In this document: one piece after another, positions 52,404 through 60,576 of the stretch
How the letters are laid out: the number at the start of each line of letters is the position of its first letter
How positions within the stretch are numbered: position 1 is the stretch's first letter
Assembly: GCA_003481005.1 (NCBI GenBank)
Contig: QUKC01000006.1
Location: 62,001 to 126,000, forward strand
DNA from: Firmicutes bacterium TM09-10
Lineage (GTDB): Bacteria > Bacillota > Clostridia > Lachnospirales > Lachnospiraceae
Direction: 5' to 3'
DNA length: 64,000 nt
Position numbers and translations under genes: made by a program
Notes under the pieces: model-generated
Told to the model about the DNA's origin: nothing
The model's database searches: none
The model's input: the letters and a program-made list of their open reading frames with translations, nothing else

Positions 52404-53324
52404 TTAATCCTGTTCGAAGTAAATTTCAATATTTCCCATGGAAGAGTCCAAATTCATCTTTCCGGACGCCTTATTGCAGATCACGGAATTTTCCACGGAA
52501 ATGCCGTCAAATTCCACGTTTCCCAGATCACTGTCGATTTCATAATCAAAATCGTCTTTACTCTGTGAAAGCTTCAAGATAATGTTTCCAAGCTCTGCAT
52601 CTGCATCCACCCTATCTGTGATGCTTCCCGAAAAACGGATGGCACCTGCTTCTGCATCCGCTTCCAGCTCTGCTGCCTCACTGTCCGTCAAAGTAATGGC
52701 TCCCGCCTCCACGGACAAAATCAGCTTTTTCATCTGCAGCCCGGATGCTTCAATGCTTCCAGCGTCTGCCGAAAATTCCATTTCCTCCGCTGAAAAATCC
52801 TGCAGTGCCACATACGCTGCCTCTACATCGATTTCGATCTTTTTCCAGTCCATCGATTCCGGAACCGTCAGGACGATTTCGCCACTCTTTTGAAGCGGTT
52901 TATGGTTCTTTTCTTCCAGATACAGGCAGTTGTCTTCGATATAACAGTTCATCTTATCCCGGTTGCTTCCGCTGAGGATAATCGCATCGGACTCTCCGGG
53001 AACAATTTTTAATGCCAGGGTATTTGCGGAAATCTCCATCTTTTCCGGTGATTTTCCGTTGAACGAAATTACCTCGCCTGTGCTGTCGTTTCCTGCATCC
53101 GCAGGACTGTCTGTTTCCCGTGACAAAATCTCAATCGATTCTTTTGTATTTTCCGGTAAATTCAAACCGATAAACGTATCACTGCCGCCGAAATGAATAT
53201 AACGACTGTTGATCTGATCAATATTTTTCCATCCACCCATAGAACTTCCGATCCCGATGAAAAGAAATCCTGCTGCAATGCAGATGATCGAACCTGCAAT
53301 CATCCCTTTTTTCCAGTTTTTCAT
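52404..53324 (-). CDS. DUF4097-type beta-helix membrane protein
   Basis: 306 residues: N-terminal TM (GMIAGSIICIAAGFLFIGIG), then repeats of alternating small and acidic residues (MEFSADAGSIEASGL, LILSVEAGAITLTDSE, LEADAEAGAIRFSG, VDADAELGNIIL, DSSMGNIEIYFEQD) that form a right-handed or LiaG-like beta solenoid. Such proteins are coupled to PspC and PadR/HAAS modules in Firmicute envelope-stress loci. Starts in an ATGA overlap with the upstream gene. Confidence 0.88.
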   Translation of the reverse strand: MKNWKKGMIAGSIICIAAGFLFIGIGSSMGGWKNIDQINSRYIHFGGSDTFIGLNLPENTKESIEILSRETDSPADAGNDSTGEVISFNGKSPEKMEISANTLALKIVPGESDAIILSGSNRDKMNCYIEDNCLYLEEKNHKPLQKSGEIVLTVPESMDWKKIEIDVEAAYVALQDFSAEEMEFSADAGSIEASGLQMKKLILSVEAGAITLTDSEAAELEADAEAGAIRFSGSITDRVDADAELGNIILKLSQSKDDFDYEIDSDLGNVEFDGISVENSVICNKASGKMNLDSSMGNIEIYFEQD

Positions 53325-54124
53325 GCTGCCCTGCCTCCTTTTCTCGTCACAATCCTGTGCAGGCAGTTACACAATGCCCGGACACCTGCCGGAACCACCT
53401 TACCGATCAGCCATCCCATAAGCATCGTCACCAAAACACCGATTCCAATCGCTGCCAAACTGATGCCGATTCCAATCATCGCCGCTGCCGGCCACGCTGC
53501 AATCTGTGTAAATGCCTGAATCAGCGCCCAGATGCCCACGCCTGTACAAACGATTCCGCAGACCAGCAGTGCAATTCCTGTGATAAACAGGGCAAAGAGA
53601 ACGGAAATTGCCGTCACAAGCAGCCCAAACACAATCGGAAGCACCACAGGCGCTGCGAAGACGATCAGCAAAATCCACAGCCAGACCGGAGGCTGCCTTC
53701 TGCGGGCAGCGCTGGAATCATCCTCTGCATCGCTATCCGTGCTCTGCCAGTCCGCATCAGAACGGTCGCCGCACGCAGGTTGCTTTACCCGCTGCAGCTC
53801 TTCCTTCTGCGGCTCCCGGTCGACGTAGCCGTTTTCGGAGAAATAACCGCTGTCACCCAGCTGACCGGTGCGGCTGCTGTCCTGCCAATTTTCGTCCGCC
53901 TGGCCGCTGCGCTCGCCCGCGGCTCTGCTATCCTGCCGCAGTCCGTTCCGGATAGAATCCGCGACTTCCTCCGGTGTGCCGAGTTCCTGCAGAATATCGA
54001 AATCTCCTGCGTCGCCCGCGTCGTTTAAGTAATCCTCATAATATTGCAGCGCTTCTTCCCGCTCCGCCTGCGGAACATCTAAAAGCTGCGCTTCCAGACG
54101 ATTTAAAAATTCTGCCCTGTCCAT
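53321..54124 (-). CDS. HAAS/DUF1700 membrane protein
   Basis: 267 residues. N-terminal helical HAAS domain MDRAEFLNRLEAQLLDVPQAEREEALQYYEDYLNDAGD (core EREEALQYYEDY), a hydrophilic Gln/Ser/Asp-rich linker, then three to four TM segments (WLWILLIVFAAPVVLPIVFGLL onward). HAAS proteins are partners of PadR regulators. The ATG at 54124 shares a base with the padR stop (TGATG). Confidence 0.88.
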   Translation of the reverse strand: MDRAEFLNRLEAQLLDVPQAEREEALQYYEDYLNDAGDAGDFDILQELGTPEEVADSIRNGLRQDSRAAGERSGQADENWQDSSRTGQLGDSGYFSENGYVDREPQKEELQRVKQPACGDRSDADWQSTDSDAEDDSSAARRRQPPVWLWILLIVFAAPVVLPIVFGLLVTAISVLFALFITGIALLVCGIVCTGVGIWALIQAFTQIAAWPAAAMIGIGISLAAIGIGVLVTMLMGWLIGKVVPAGVRALCNCLHRIVTRKGGRAA

Positions 54125-54444
54125 CAATTTTGTCCTCCCTCAAAAAGTGCCGTTATCTTCTCAGAATACCGAATCCATTCCGCTTCATACAGCGAAAGCT
54201 GCGCGCTTCCTTGCTCCGTAATCCGATAATACCGCCGGTTCCTGCCTCCGAATTCCATATCGTAGACTTCCAGGCAGCCGTCTTTTTGCAGTCTGCGAAG
54301 CACCGGGTACAATGTCGATTCCGACAGATCGATCGCCTGGCGGACCTCCTGCGTGATTTTATAGCCGTATGTCCCTTCCGGCTCCCGGGAAACAACTGCA
54401 AGAACAATCGCATCCAGCAGCGCAGAGCCTGTATTAAAAATCAT
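54124..54444 (-). CDS. PadR-family transcriptional regulator
   Basis: 106 residues, winged HTH of the PadR type: LLDAIVLAVVSREPEGTYGYKITQEV, then DLSESTLYPVLRRLQKDGCLE and GRNRRYYRITEQG. No C-terminal effector domain, the short subfamily-2 form. The ATG at 54444 follows AAAGGATGG; an upstream in-frame start would lie closer to the operator. Heads padR-HAAS-DUF4097-PspC-flavin reductase; a perfect palindrome upstream is its likely operator. Confidence 0.93.
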   Translation of the reverse strand: MIFNTGSALLDAIVLAVVSREPEGTYGYKITQEVRQAIDLSESTLYPVLRRLQKDGCLEVYDMEFGGRNRRYYRITEQGSAQLSLYEAEWIRYSEKITALFEGGQN

Positions 54445-54480
54445 ACGTTCCCATCCTTTCCCTAAACCTGTATCTTCTGC

Positions 54481-54503
54481 AATATTATACATTGTATAAT
54501 ATT
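54481..54503 (-). promoter_or_regulatory. PadR operator, perfect palindrome
   Basis: AATATTATAC and GTATAATATT, 10-bp arms separated by 3 nt, 37 bp upstream of the padR start. It contains a TATAAT-like hexamer, so repressor binding would occlude the promoter. Confidence 0.75.
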
Positions 54504-54561
54504 GTTTGTGTTATAAACTATAAGCTACGTTTTTCATTTTGTCAAGGGTGACAAGGATGAT

Positions 54562-54588
54562 AAAAAAGAATGTGCCAGGGCACATTCT
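54562..54588 (-). terminator. terminator of the folT-glycoside hydrolase transcript
   Basis: Minus strand AGAATGTGCC-CT-GGCACATTCT (54567-54588) followed by TTTTT. About 200 nt after the glycoside hydrolase stop, beyond the structured block. Confidence 0.85.
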
Positions 54589-54734
54589 CGCGCCGAGGCG
54601 CGGTTGCTTCAGCAACCATCTACCCTTGCGCCGCGTGCGCATCCTCGCGGAGCGTTTATTATCGTATGGAAACGAAGTTTCCTATACGATAATAAAGCGG
54701 AAACGCACACCCGCTGCCGGGCATTCGTTTCCGC
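54567..54734. repeat. structured intergenic block, second copy of the hairpin array
   Basis: Plus-strand order: 10-2-10 palindrome (54567-54588), GC-rich stem enclosing GGTTGC-TTCA-GCAACC and CATCTACC (54602-54624), a long hairpin TTTATTATCG... with 3-nt loop GAA (54655-54673 / 54677-54696), and GCGGAAACG / CGTTTCCGC (54697-54705 / 54726-54734) around a CACCCGC-like core. This mirrors 19249-19387 part for part. Confidence 0.6.
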
Positions 54735-54756
54735 CTTATTCTAATTTTTATTCATG

Positions 54757-54791
54757 ACAATAGAATACTCGCAGAGCGTGTATTCTATTGT
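54757..54791 (-). repeat. 35-bp palindromic 3'-UTR element (after glycoside hydrolase)
   Basis: Minus strand arms ACAATAGAATAC and GTATTCTATTGT around ACGCTCTGCGA, followed by CATGAA. It abuts the stop codon. The paired change GC/GC to AC/GT relative to other copies keeps all 12 pairs. Confidence 0.9.
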
Positions 54792-56138
54792 TTATGAAAT
54801 CTTTCGCTTCCGCACAGAAACCTCTTTTCCGTCGATATCCAGATCAAAGAGCCAGCCCGCCACTTCGAAGCCGCGAATCCTCATGTGACCGCAGTTAATC
54901 GGCAGCTGTGGATGAAAGACCGGTTCTCCATCCTCCATGGTAAGCCCCAGAATTTCAAAATAAATCAGGGATAAAAATGCAGTTGCGCTCCAGGTCTGTT
55001 TGCGTCTGGAATCCCATTCCACGATTCCGCCGGGTCCCTGCTCCTGCATACCACCATAAAGCGCACCGGTATCCGGATGATAAATTTCGGAAAAGTGCAT
55101 ATCCCGGACTGCCTTCTGTGCCATCAGATACAGCTCTTTTTCGAAGCTTTCCTGATGTCCTGCCCTGTGCATTGCGCGCGCCCAGAAGCCCTGGATATGC
55201 GGCCAGATCGTGCCGGAATGGCGTCCATAGCTGCCCAGGCACTCATAGCGCCAGAAGGTCGGCCATACACAGGGAATGCCGTGTGCGCAGATATGGGTAT
55301 TTTCCCCGATCAACGCCGTCTGCTGTTCGTCCGCAATGCCGAACAGCACGGCAAATGCCATCCCAAGCCCCTCTTCACAATCGCATTCTCCTGCAAGATA
55401 ATCGTAGCTGCCGCGCTTCTCATTCCAGAAGTTTTTGTTGACGGCTTTCTTCATGGCTGCCGCTTTTTCCTCGAACTCTTTCGCGGGCTCGCCAAGCGCA
55501 TGGGCCATCTCTGCCAGAATTTCATAGGCCTTAAAATAAACGCAGTTGGTAGAAAGTGCTTTCATCGGGATACCGTAGCCCTTGGGATAAACCGGATTGC
55601 CCGGATAATCCACCCATTCCAGGATTCCGGAACCCTGATTCGGGCATTTGCTGTACTTGTCCGGATATGCCGCAATGCCGTCGCCGTACACAGCGGGACC
55701 GCGGAACAAACCGTCCTCTTCATCAAATTCGTCCTCTTCCAGACGATGTACAGAATTTCTGCCGGCTTCAAAAGCAAGGCGATAGAAGTTATCGTCTTTA
55801 TGAAATCTGCAGTACTCCCTGGCGCCGATCATCCAGATGATCGAATCCCAATACTGGCCGCCGATATAAATGTTTCCCTCTTCTTCCTCCAAAACCGCAA
55901 GCAGCGTGTTTTTGGAAACCTCCGGAGACAAAATGCTCAACGCGTTCCAGATGTTGATTGCCGTATCCCGAGTCCACGGGGTATTGTAGTCCAGCCCCGC
56001 GATCATACAGGGCTTTTCCTCCGTCAGCAGTCCGTTCTGGTAATATACGATATTGCCGACAATATCCCCCGCTGCGATCCGATACGCATCGTTTAGGAGC
56101 TTATTGTCTGTCTCCATGTAAGGAATATTCAGATTCAT
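54792..56138 (-). CDS. (alpha/alpha)6-barrel glycoside hydrolase, GH63/MGH1-like
   Basis: 448 residues, cytoplasmic (no signal peptide). CMIAGLDYNTPWTRDTAINIWNAL, IYIGGQYWDSIIWMIGA, VWPTFWRYECLGSYGRHSGTIWPHIQGFWA (core RHSGTIWPHIQGFWA) and QTWSATAFLSLIYFEIL are typical of the trehalase/glucosidase-like six-hairpin fold; exact substrate unknown (mannosylglycerate, glucosylglycerate or an alpha-glucoside are possible). Starts 12 nt after folT with AGGAGGT, so it is co-transcribed with a folate transporter and under the THF riboswitch, an unexpected partner. Confidence 0.8.
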   Translation of the reverse strand: MNLNIPYMETDNKLLNDAYRIAAGDIVGNIVYYQNGLLTEEKPCMIAGLDYNTPWTRDTAINIWNALSILSPEVSKNTLLAVLEEEEGNIYIGGQYWDSIIWMIGAREYCRFHKDDNFYRLAFEAGRNSVHRLEEDEFDEEDGLFRGPAVYGDGIAAYPDKYSKCPNQGSGILEWVDYPGNPVYPKGYGIPMKALSTNCVYFKAYEILAEMAHALGEPAKEFEEKAAAMKKAVNKNFWNEKRGSYDYLAGECDCEEGLGMAFAVLFGIADEQQTALIGENTHICAHGIPCVWPTFWRYECLGSYGRHSGTIWPHIQGFWARAMHRAGHQESFEKELYLMAQKAVRDMHFSEIYHPDTGALYGGMQEQGPGGIVEWDSRRKQTWSATAFLSLIYFEILGLTMEDGEPVFHPQLPINCGHMRIRGFEVAGWLFDLDIDGKEVSVRKRKIS

Positions 56139-56150
56139 TTTGACCTCCTG

Positions 56151-56762
56151 TCATTTTTTGTCGAAGCCGGAGATCTTTTCCTGTCTCCATACGCCACTTT
56201 TTCCCGGGCGGAAAATTTTTAACATCCGGAAAACACCGGCGCGTTCCAGCACCGTCATCACCAGATATAAAATGATGCTGTCCACCGGAGCCTTGATCAC
56301 ATTTTTGATCAGCCGCGCGGGAAGCATCACCATAAACGCCTTACCGTACACCTGAGACAGCCAGAAGGTTCCGAGCAGGACGTTCACCAAAAGCGCCACT
56401 GTCAGCTCCGCCGCCAGAATCCGCCAAAAGTTTGTCGGTTTGCGGTACAGGAAAAATCCGTAGATCAGTCCCGCCAGCAGGCAGTTTAAGGTCAGACCCG
56501 GAATCCATGCTCCGGTGGGATACAGCAGCAGCTTTAAAATATCCATCGCTGCCGCAAACAGGCTGCCGACCGCAGGGCCAAACAGGACGTCCACCATTTC
56601 ATTCGGAAGACCGGATACGCCGATCTTTAAGTAATTCCCGATCTGAACGGTGAACGAGTTGAGAATCAACGCAAGCGCCGCAAAAAGTCCGCACGCCGTG
56701 ATGGTGCGGATATTGCGAAACTCCCGCATGGATTCCGTAAAAAGAGCTGCCATTTTTTTCAT
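56151..56762 (-). CDS. folT: folate ECF transporter S component FolT
   Basis: Binds folate for an ECF importer. 203 residues, six TM helices: ITACGLFAALALILNSFTVQIGNYLKIGVSGLPNEMVDVLFGPAVG (core IGNYLKIGVSGLPNE), LKLLLYPTGAWIPGLTLNCLLAGLIYGFFLYR; the FolT-type LYPTGAWIPG arrangement. The ATG at 56762 follows GAAGGAGG; an in-frame ATG eight codons earlier has no site. Preceded by a THF riboswitch, which supports the substrate assignment. Confidence 0.92.
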   Translation of the reverse strand: MKKMAALFTESMREFRNIRTITACGLFAALALILNSFTVQIGNYLKIGVSGLPNEMVDVLFGPAVGSLFAAAMDILKLLLYPTGAWIPGLTLNCLLAGLIYGFFLYRKPTNFWRILAAELTVALLVNVLLGTFWLSQVYGKAFMVMLPARLIKNVIKAPVDSIILYLVMTVLERAGVFRMLKIFRPGKSGVWRQEKISGFDKK

Positions 56763-56823
56763 TGCATTTCCTCCTTCTACAGACATCGGGCCGCAAAAGG
56801 AGATAATGGGATTATCTTCTGCT

Positions 56824-56923
56824 GCAGCGAGATGCGGTCTGTATACCGCAAGCCGAACCGGCTTTTCGTCCAACAGGCAACTCTCTGTCCTGCCGGCACT
56901 TAACGCATACAAACCTACTCTGC
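56824..56923 (-). ncRNA. tetrahydrofolate (THF) riboswitch
   Basis: Minus strand sequence shows the class consensus pieces in order: AGAGTAG, GCGTTAAGTG, GACGAA, GCGGTA, GACCGCATCT, closed by GCAG/CTGC. It lies in the leader of folT between promoter and start. Downstream, an AGATAAT/ATTATCT hairpin is followed by CTCCTTTT, which can pair with the AAGGAG of folT, suggesting translational control. Confidence 0.85.
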
Positions 56924-56950
56924 ATGTTTTATTTTTTTGTTTCGTTTCCC

Positions 56951-56979
56951 ATTATAGCAGTGCAGCCTGCAATATACAA
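56951..56979 (-). promoter_or_regulatory. promoter of folT-glycoside hydrolase
   Basis: Minus strand -35 TTGTAT (56974-56979), 17-bp spacer, -10 TATAAT (56951-56956); it starts the transcript about 20 nt before the riboswitch. Confidence 0.8.
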
Positions 56980-57008
56980 TTCTTATTTCTATTTTCTCCC
57001 GATACCGC

Positions 57009-58763
57009 TCACATTGCGTACTGGCTGTTATACAGCGTTGCATAAAAGCCGTTCTGTGCAAGCAGCGTTTCGTGGTTGCCCTGCTCGATGATATGACCAT
57101 CCTTCATGACCAGAATGACGTCCGCGCTGCGGATGGTGGAAAGACGGTGTGCAACGATAAAGCTCGTCCTGCCTTCCATCAGCTTTGCAAATGCATTCTG
57201 AATCTTTAATTCTGTTCTGGTATCGATTGAGGACGTCGCCTCGTCTAAAATCAGCATCGGCGGGCGACACAGCATGACACGCGTGATGCACAGAAGCTGC
57301 TTCTGTCCCTGGGAAAGGCTTCCGCCGTCCTCCGAAATAACCGTGTCATAGCCCTCCGGCAAGCGCATGATAAAACTGTGCGCATGGCATGCCTTCGCCG
57401 CTGCTTCGATCTCTTCCTGCGTCGCATCCGGCTTTCCGACCGTAATGTTGTCGCGGATGGTTCCGGCTCTCAGCCAGGTTTCCTGCAGCACCATGCCGTA
57501 TCCCGCACGCAGGCTGTGTCTGGTCATTTCCCGGATATCCACATCTTCTACCGAAATGGAGCCGCTGTTTACATCATAAAACCGCATCAACAGGTTGATC
57601 ACCGTCGTTTTGCCGCATCCGGTGGGTCCGACAATCGCCACGCGCTCACCCGGCTTTACCTGCAGATTGAAGTTCTCAATGAGCTTCTGCTCCGGCACAT
57701 AGGAAAACGCAACGTCCTTCAGCTCCACTTTTCCATCCACATGCTGCAGTGAAACCGCATTTTCCACTTCCGGCACCTGAGATTTTTCTTCAATCAGCTC
57801 GAATACCCGTCCCGCGCAGGCGATCGCGTTCTGCAGCTCTGTTACGACGCCGGAAATTTCATTAAAGGGTTTGGTGTACTGATTTGCATAGCTCAAAAAG
57901 CTGCTCAGCTGTCCGACCGTCAGCCGTCCGTTGATCGCAGCCAGCGCGCCGAAGATGCCGACGCCGGTATACACAAGGCTGTTGACAAAACGGGTGGACG
58001 GATTTGTGATGGAGGAAAAGAAAATCGCTTTCAACGAGCACGTCTGGAGACGGCCGTTGATTTCGTCGAATTTTTCGATGGCATCCTTTTCCTGCCCGAA
58101 TGCCTGCACAATCTTCTGGTTGCCGATCATTTCATCGATCAAAGCAGTCTGCTCACCTCTCGTTTCGGACTGGGCCTTGAACATGCTGAAGGTCCGCTTT
58201 GCGATAAACGAGGCCACAAACAAGGAAACCGGTGTTACCACCAGCACGACAATCGTGATGCCGACGTTGACCGAAAGCATGAAGCCGATCGTTCCCAGAA
58301 TCGTAATCACACCGGTAAAGAGCTGGGTAAAGCCCATCAGCAGACCGTCCGCAAACTGATCGACGTCCGCGATGACACGACTGACGATCTCACCGTGGGC
58401 ATGTCCGTCAATGTATTTGAGGGGCAGGACCTCTATCTTTTCAAATGCCTCGTTTCGAATATCCCGCACGATCTGATAGGTCAGTTTATTGTTGCAGACG
58501 TTCATAATCCACTGCGCCAGTGCGGTGATCCCGATCATGACCGCCATTTTGATCAGAACTGCAATCAGTCCGTCAAAATTGACATTGTCTTTTCCAACGA
58601 TGCAGTCCACCGCTTTACCGATTAACAGTGGAAGATACAGCGTGGATGCGACAGTAATCGCCGCTAAAATCACGGATAAAAGAAGGAAAAACCGGTACGG
58701 CTTCATATAGCGCAGTACTTTTTTCAGGGTCTGGGTCTGTCCTGCATCCATTTTCTTTGCCAT
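57009..58763 (-). CDS. heterodimeric ABC exporter subunit, catalytic half
   Basis: 584 residues, six TM helices then ATPase: Walker A AIVGPTGCGKTTVIN, signature GGSLSQGQKQLLC (LSQGQ, degenerate), Walker B MLILDEATSSIDT with catalytic Glu, H-loop FIVAHRLST. Partner of the next gene upstream. The ATG at 58763 is chosen because AGGAGG lies 9 nt upstream; an in-frame ATG at 58772 abuts the site. Confidence 0.93.
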   Translation of the reverse strand: MAKKMDAGQTQTLKKVLRYMKPYRFFLLLSVILAAITVASTLYLPLLIGKAVDCIVGKDNVNFDGLIAVLIKMAVMIGITALAQWIMNVCNNKLTYQIVRDIRNEAFEKIEVLPLKYIDGHAHGEIVSRVIADVDQFADGLLMGFTQLFTGVITILGTIGFMLSVNVGITIVVLVVTPVSLFVASFIAKRTFSMFKAQSETRGEQTALIDEMIGNQKIVQAFGQEKDAIEKFDEINGRLQTCSLKAIFFSSITNPSTRFVNSLVYTGVGIFGALAAINGRLTVGQLSSFLSYANQYTKPFNEISGVVTELQNAIACAGRVFELIEEKSQVPEVENAVSLQHVDGKVELKDVAFSYVPEQKLIENFNLQVKPGERVAIVGPTGCGKTTVINLLMRFYDVNSGSISVEDVDIREMTRHSLRAGYGMVLQETWLRAGTIRDNITVGKPDATQEEIEAAAKACHAHSFIMRLPEGYDTVISEDGGSLSQGQKQLLCITRVMLCRPPMLILDEATSSIDTRTELKIQNAFAKLMEGRTSFIVAHRLSTIRSADVILVMKDGHIIEQGNHETLLAQNGFYATLYNSQYAM

Positions 58764-58765
58764 GT

Positions 58766-60550
58766 TCAGCATCCTCCTTTCTCTGCTTTACCGGCATTGG
58801 CGGCGTTTTCACGCACTGCCTTCGCCGCCTTTTCATCGAACTGGGAATAATAAATTTCCTGATAAACCGGACAGGTCTCAAGCAGCTCCTCATGGGTTCC
58901 AAGTCCGGCAGCCTTTCCATCGTCCAGCACCAGAATCCGGTCTGCATGCTGAATGGAGGACGTTCTCTGGGAAACGATAAAGACCGCAGGATTTCCTTCC
59001 ATATTTCGGATCGCTTTTCGAAGGGCCGCATCCGTCGCATAGTCGAGGGCAGACGCGCTGTCGTCCAAAATCAGGATCTCCGGCTGTCTGACAAGGGCAC
59101 GGGCAATGGTCAGACGCTGTCTCTGACCGCCGGATAAATTCTTGCCTCCCTGCTCGATTCTGCTCTCGAGCTGTCCGTCTTTTTTCTCAACAAACTCTTT
59201 TGACTGGGAAATTTCCAGCGCTTTCCACATTTCTTCTTTGGACGCGTCCTTCTTTCCCCAGCGCAGATTCTCTGCAATGGTTCCGGCAAACAGCACTGCT
59301 TTCTGCGGCACGATGCCAATCCTGCTGCGCAGCACTTCCGGGCTGTAATCTTTGACGTCCACGCCGTCTACCAGGACACGTCCCTTTGTTACATCGTAAA
59401 AACGGGGAATCAGATTGACCACACTGGATTTACCGGAACCCGTACCGCCGATGATGCCGATCGTCTCACCATGCTTTGCCGTAAAGCTGATGTCCGTCAG
59501 CGATTCGCTGCCCGCTCCCGCATAAGTCAGACACACATGGTCGAAGACAACCGCAGGCGCATTTTTGTCCGTCTCAATTTTCTGTTCCACATCAGCCAGC
59601 TCCATACTGTTTTGCACTTCCAGCACGCTCTGCACACGGTTGCCGCAGGCGATCGCTTTTGTCACCGTGATAATCAGGTTCGCCAGCTTGACAAGCTCTA
59701 CCAGAATCTGGGACATGTAATTGACAAGCGCTACGATCTGTCCCTGGGTCAGGATGCCGGAATCTACGCGGATCGCGCCGGTATACAACAGCGCAATGAT
59801 CGAAACGTTGACGATCACATAAGTAATGGGGTTCATCAGACCGGAGATCCTGCCGACATATTTCTGCAGCCCGGTCAGTGTTTCATTTTTTTCCTGATAA
59901 CGGCTTAATTCTTCCTCTTCTTTATTAAAAGCACGGATGACGCGCACGCCTGTCAGGTTTTCCCGGGTCAGACCCAGCACCTGATCCAGCGCCGCCTGCA
60001 CCTTTTTGTACAGAGGCATCGTCCAGAGCATGATACCGAACACGACGATGGAAAGCAGCGGAATCGTCACCACGAAAATCAGCGCCGCCTTTCCATCTAC
60101 GGTGAACGCCATAATCATCGCGCCGAATACGATAAAAGGCGAACGCAAAAACAGGCGCAGCACCAGATTGACACCGGATTGTACCTGGTTGATATCACTC
60201 GTCATTCTCGTGATCAGCGTGGATGTGCCGAGGGTATCCATTTCCGTATAGGACAGTCCCTGGATGTGCGCAAACAGCTCATGGCGCAGGCGGGTGGAAA
60301 ATCCGGTCGCCGCTTTCGCCGCAAAATACTGCGCTGTAATCGAGCAGACCAGTCCGATGACGCCCAGCGCAATCAAAAGCATGCACATCCTCACGATGTA
60401 CGGTTTGTCCGATCCGCCGATACCCTGGTCGATCACCGCAGCCATTACCAGCGGAACAAACAGCTCAAACAGTGCTTCCAGCATTTTAAACAAAGGGGCG
60501 AGCACGGTTTCCTTTTCATACCCTTTCAAATAACAAAGCAGCTTCTTCAC
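58766..60550 (-). CDS. heterodimeric ABC exporter subunit, degenerate-site half
   Basis: 594 residues. Walker A GIIGGTGSGKSSVVN, signature GKNLSGGQRQRLT (canonical), Walker B ILILDDSASALDY with Asp in place of catalytic Glu, and H-loop FIVSQRTSS with Gln in place of His. So both switch residues of its own site are lost, a typical asymmetric exporter. Start is GTG (60550) after GGAGGAAG. The next gene begins 2 nt after its stop. Confidence 0.93.
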   Translation of the reverse strand: MKKLLCYLKGYEKETVLAPLFKMLEALFELFVPLVMAAVIDQGIGGSDKPYIVRMCMLLIALGVIGLVCSITAQYFAAKAATGFSTRLRHELFAHIQGLSYTEMDTLGTSTLITRMTSDINQVQSGVNLVLRLFLRSPFIVFGAMIMAFTVDGKAALIFVVTIPLLSIVVFGIMLWTMPLYKKVQAALDQVLGLTRENLTGVRVIRAFNKEEEELSRYQEKNETLTGLQKYVGRISGLMNPITYVIVNVSIIALLYTGAIRVDSGILTQGQIVALVNYMSQILVELVKLANLIITVTKAIACGNRVQSVLEVQNSMELADVEQKIETDKNAPAVVFDHVCLTYAGAGSESLTDISFTAKHGETIGIIGGTGSGKSSVVNLIPRFYDVTKGRVLVDGVDVKDYSPEVLRSRIGIVPQKAVLFAGTIAENLRWGKKDASKEEMWKALEISQSKEFVEKKDGQLESRIEQGGKNLSGGQRQRLTIARALVRQPEILILDDSASALDYATDAALRKAIRNMEGNPAVFIVSQRTSSIQHADRILVLDDGKAAGLGTHEELLETCPVYQEIYYSQFDEKAAKAVRENAANAGKAEKGGC

Positions 60551-60576
60551 GTCTTGTCTTCCTCCATTCGGTCTTT

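Larger units (their letters stand above)
54445..54791. other. intergenic region between glycoside hydrolase and padR
   Basis: From right to left (minus-strand direction): palindromic element (54757-54791), GCGGAAACG/CGTTTCCGC hairpin, long AT hairpin, GC-rich structured part, terminator (54562-54588), then the padR operator (54481-54503). No gene. Confidence 0.75.
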
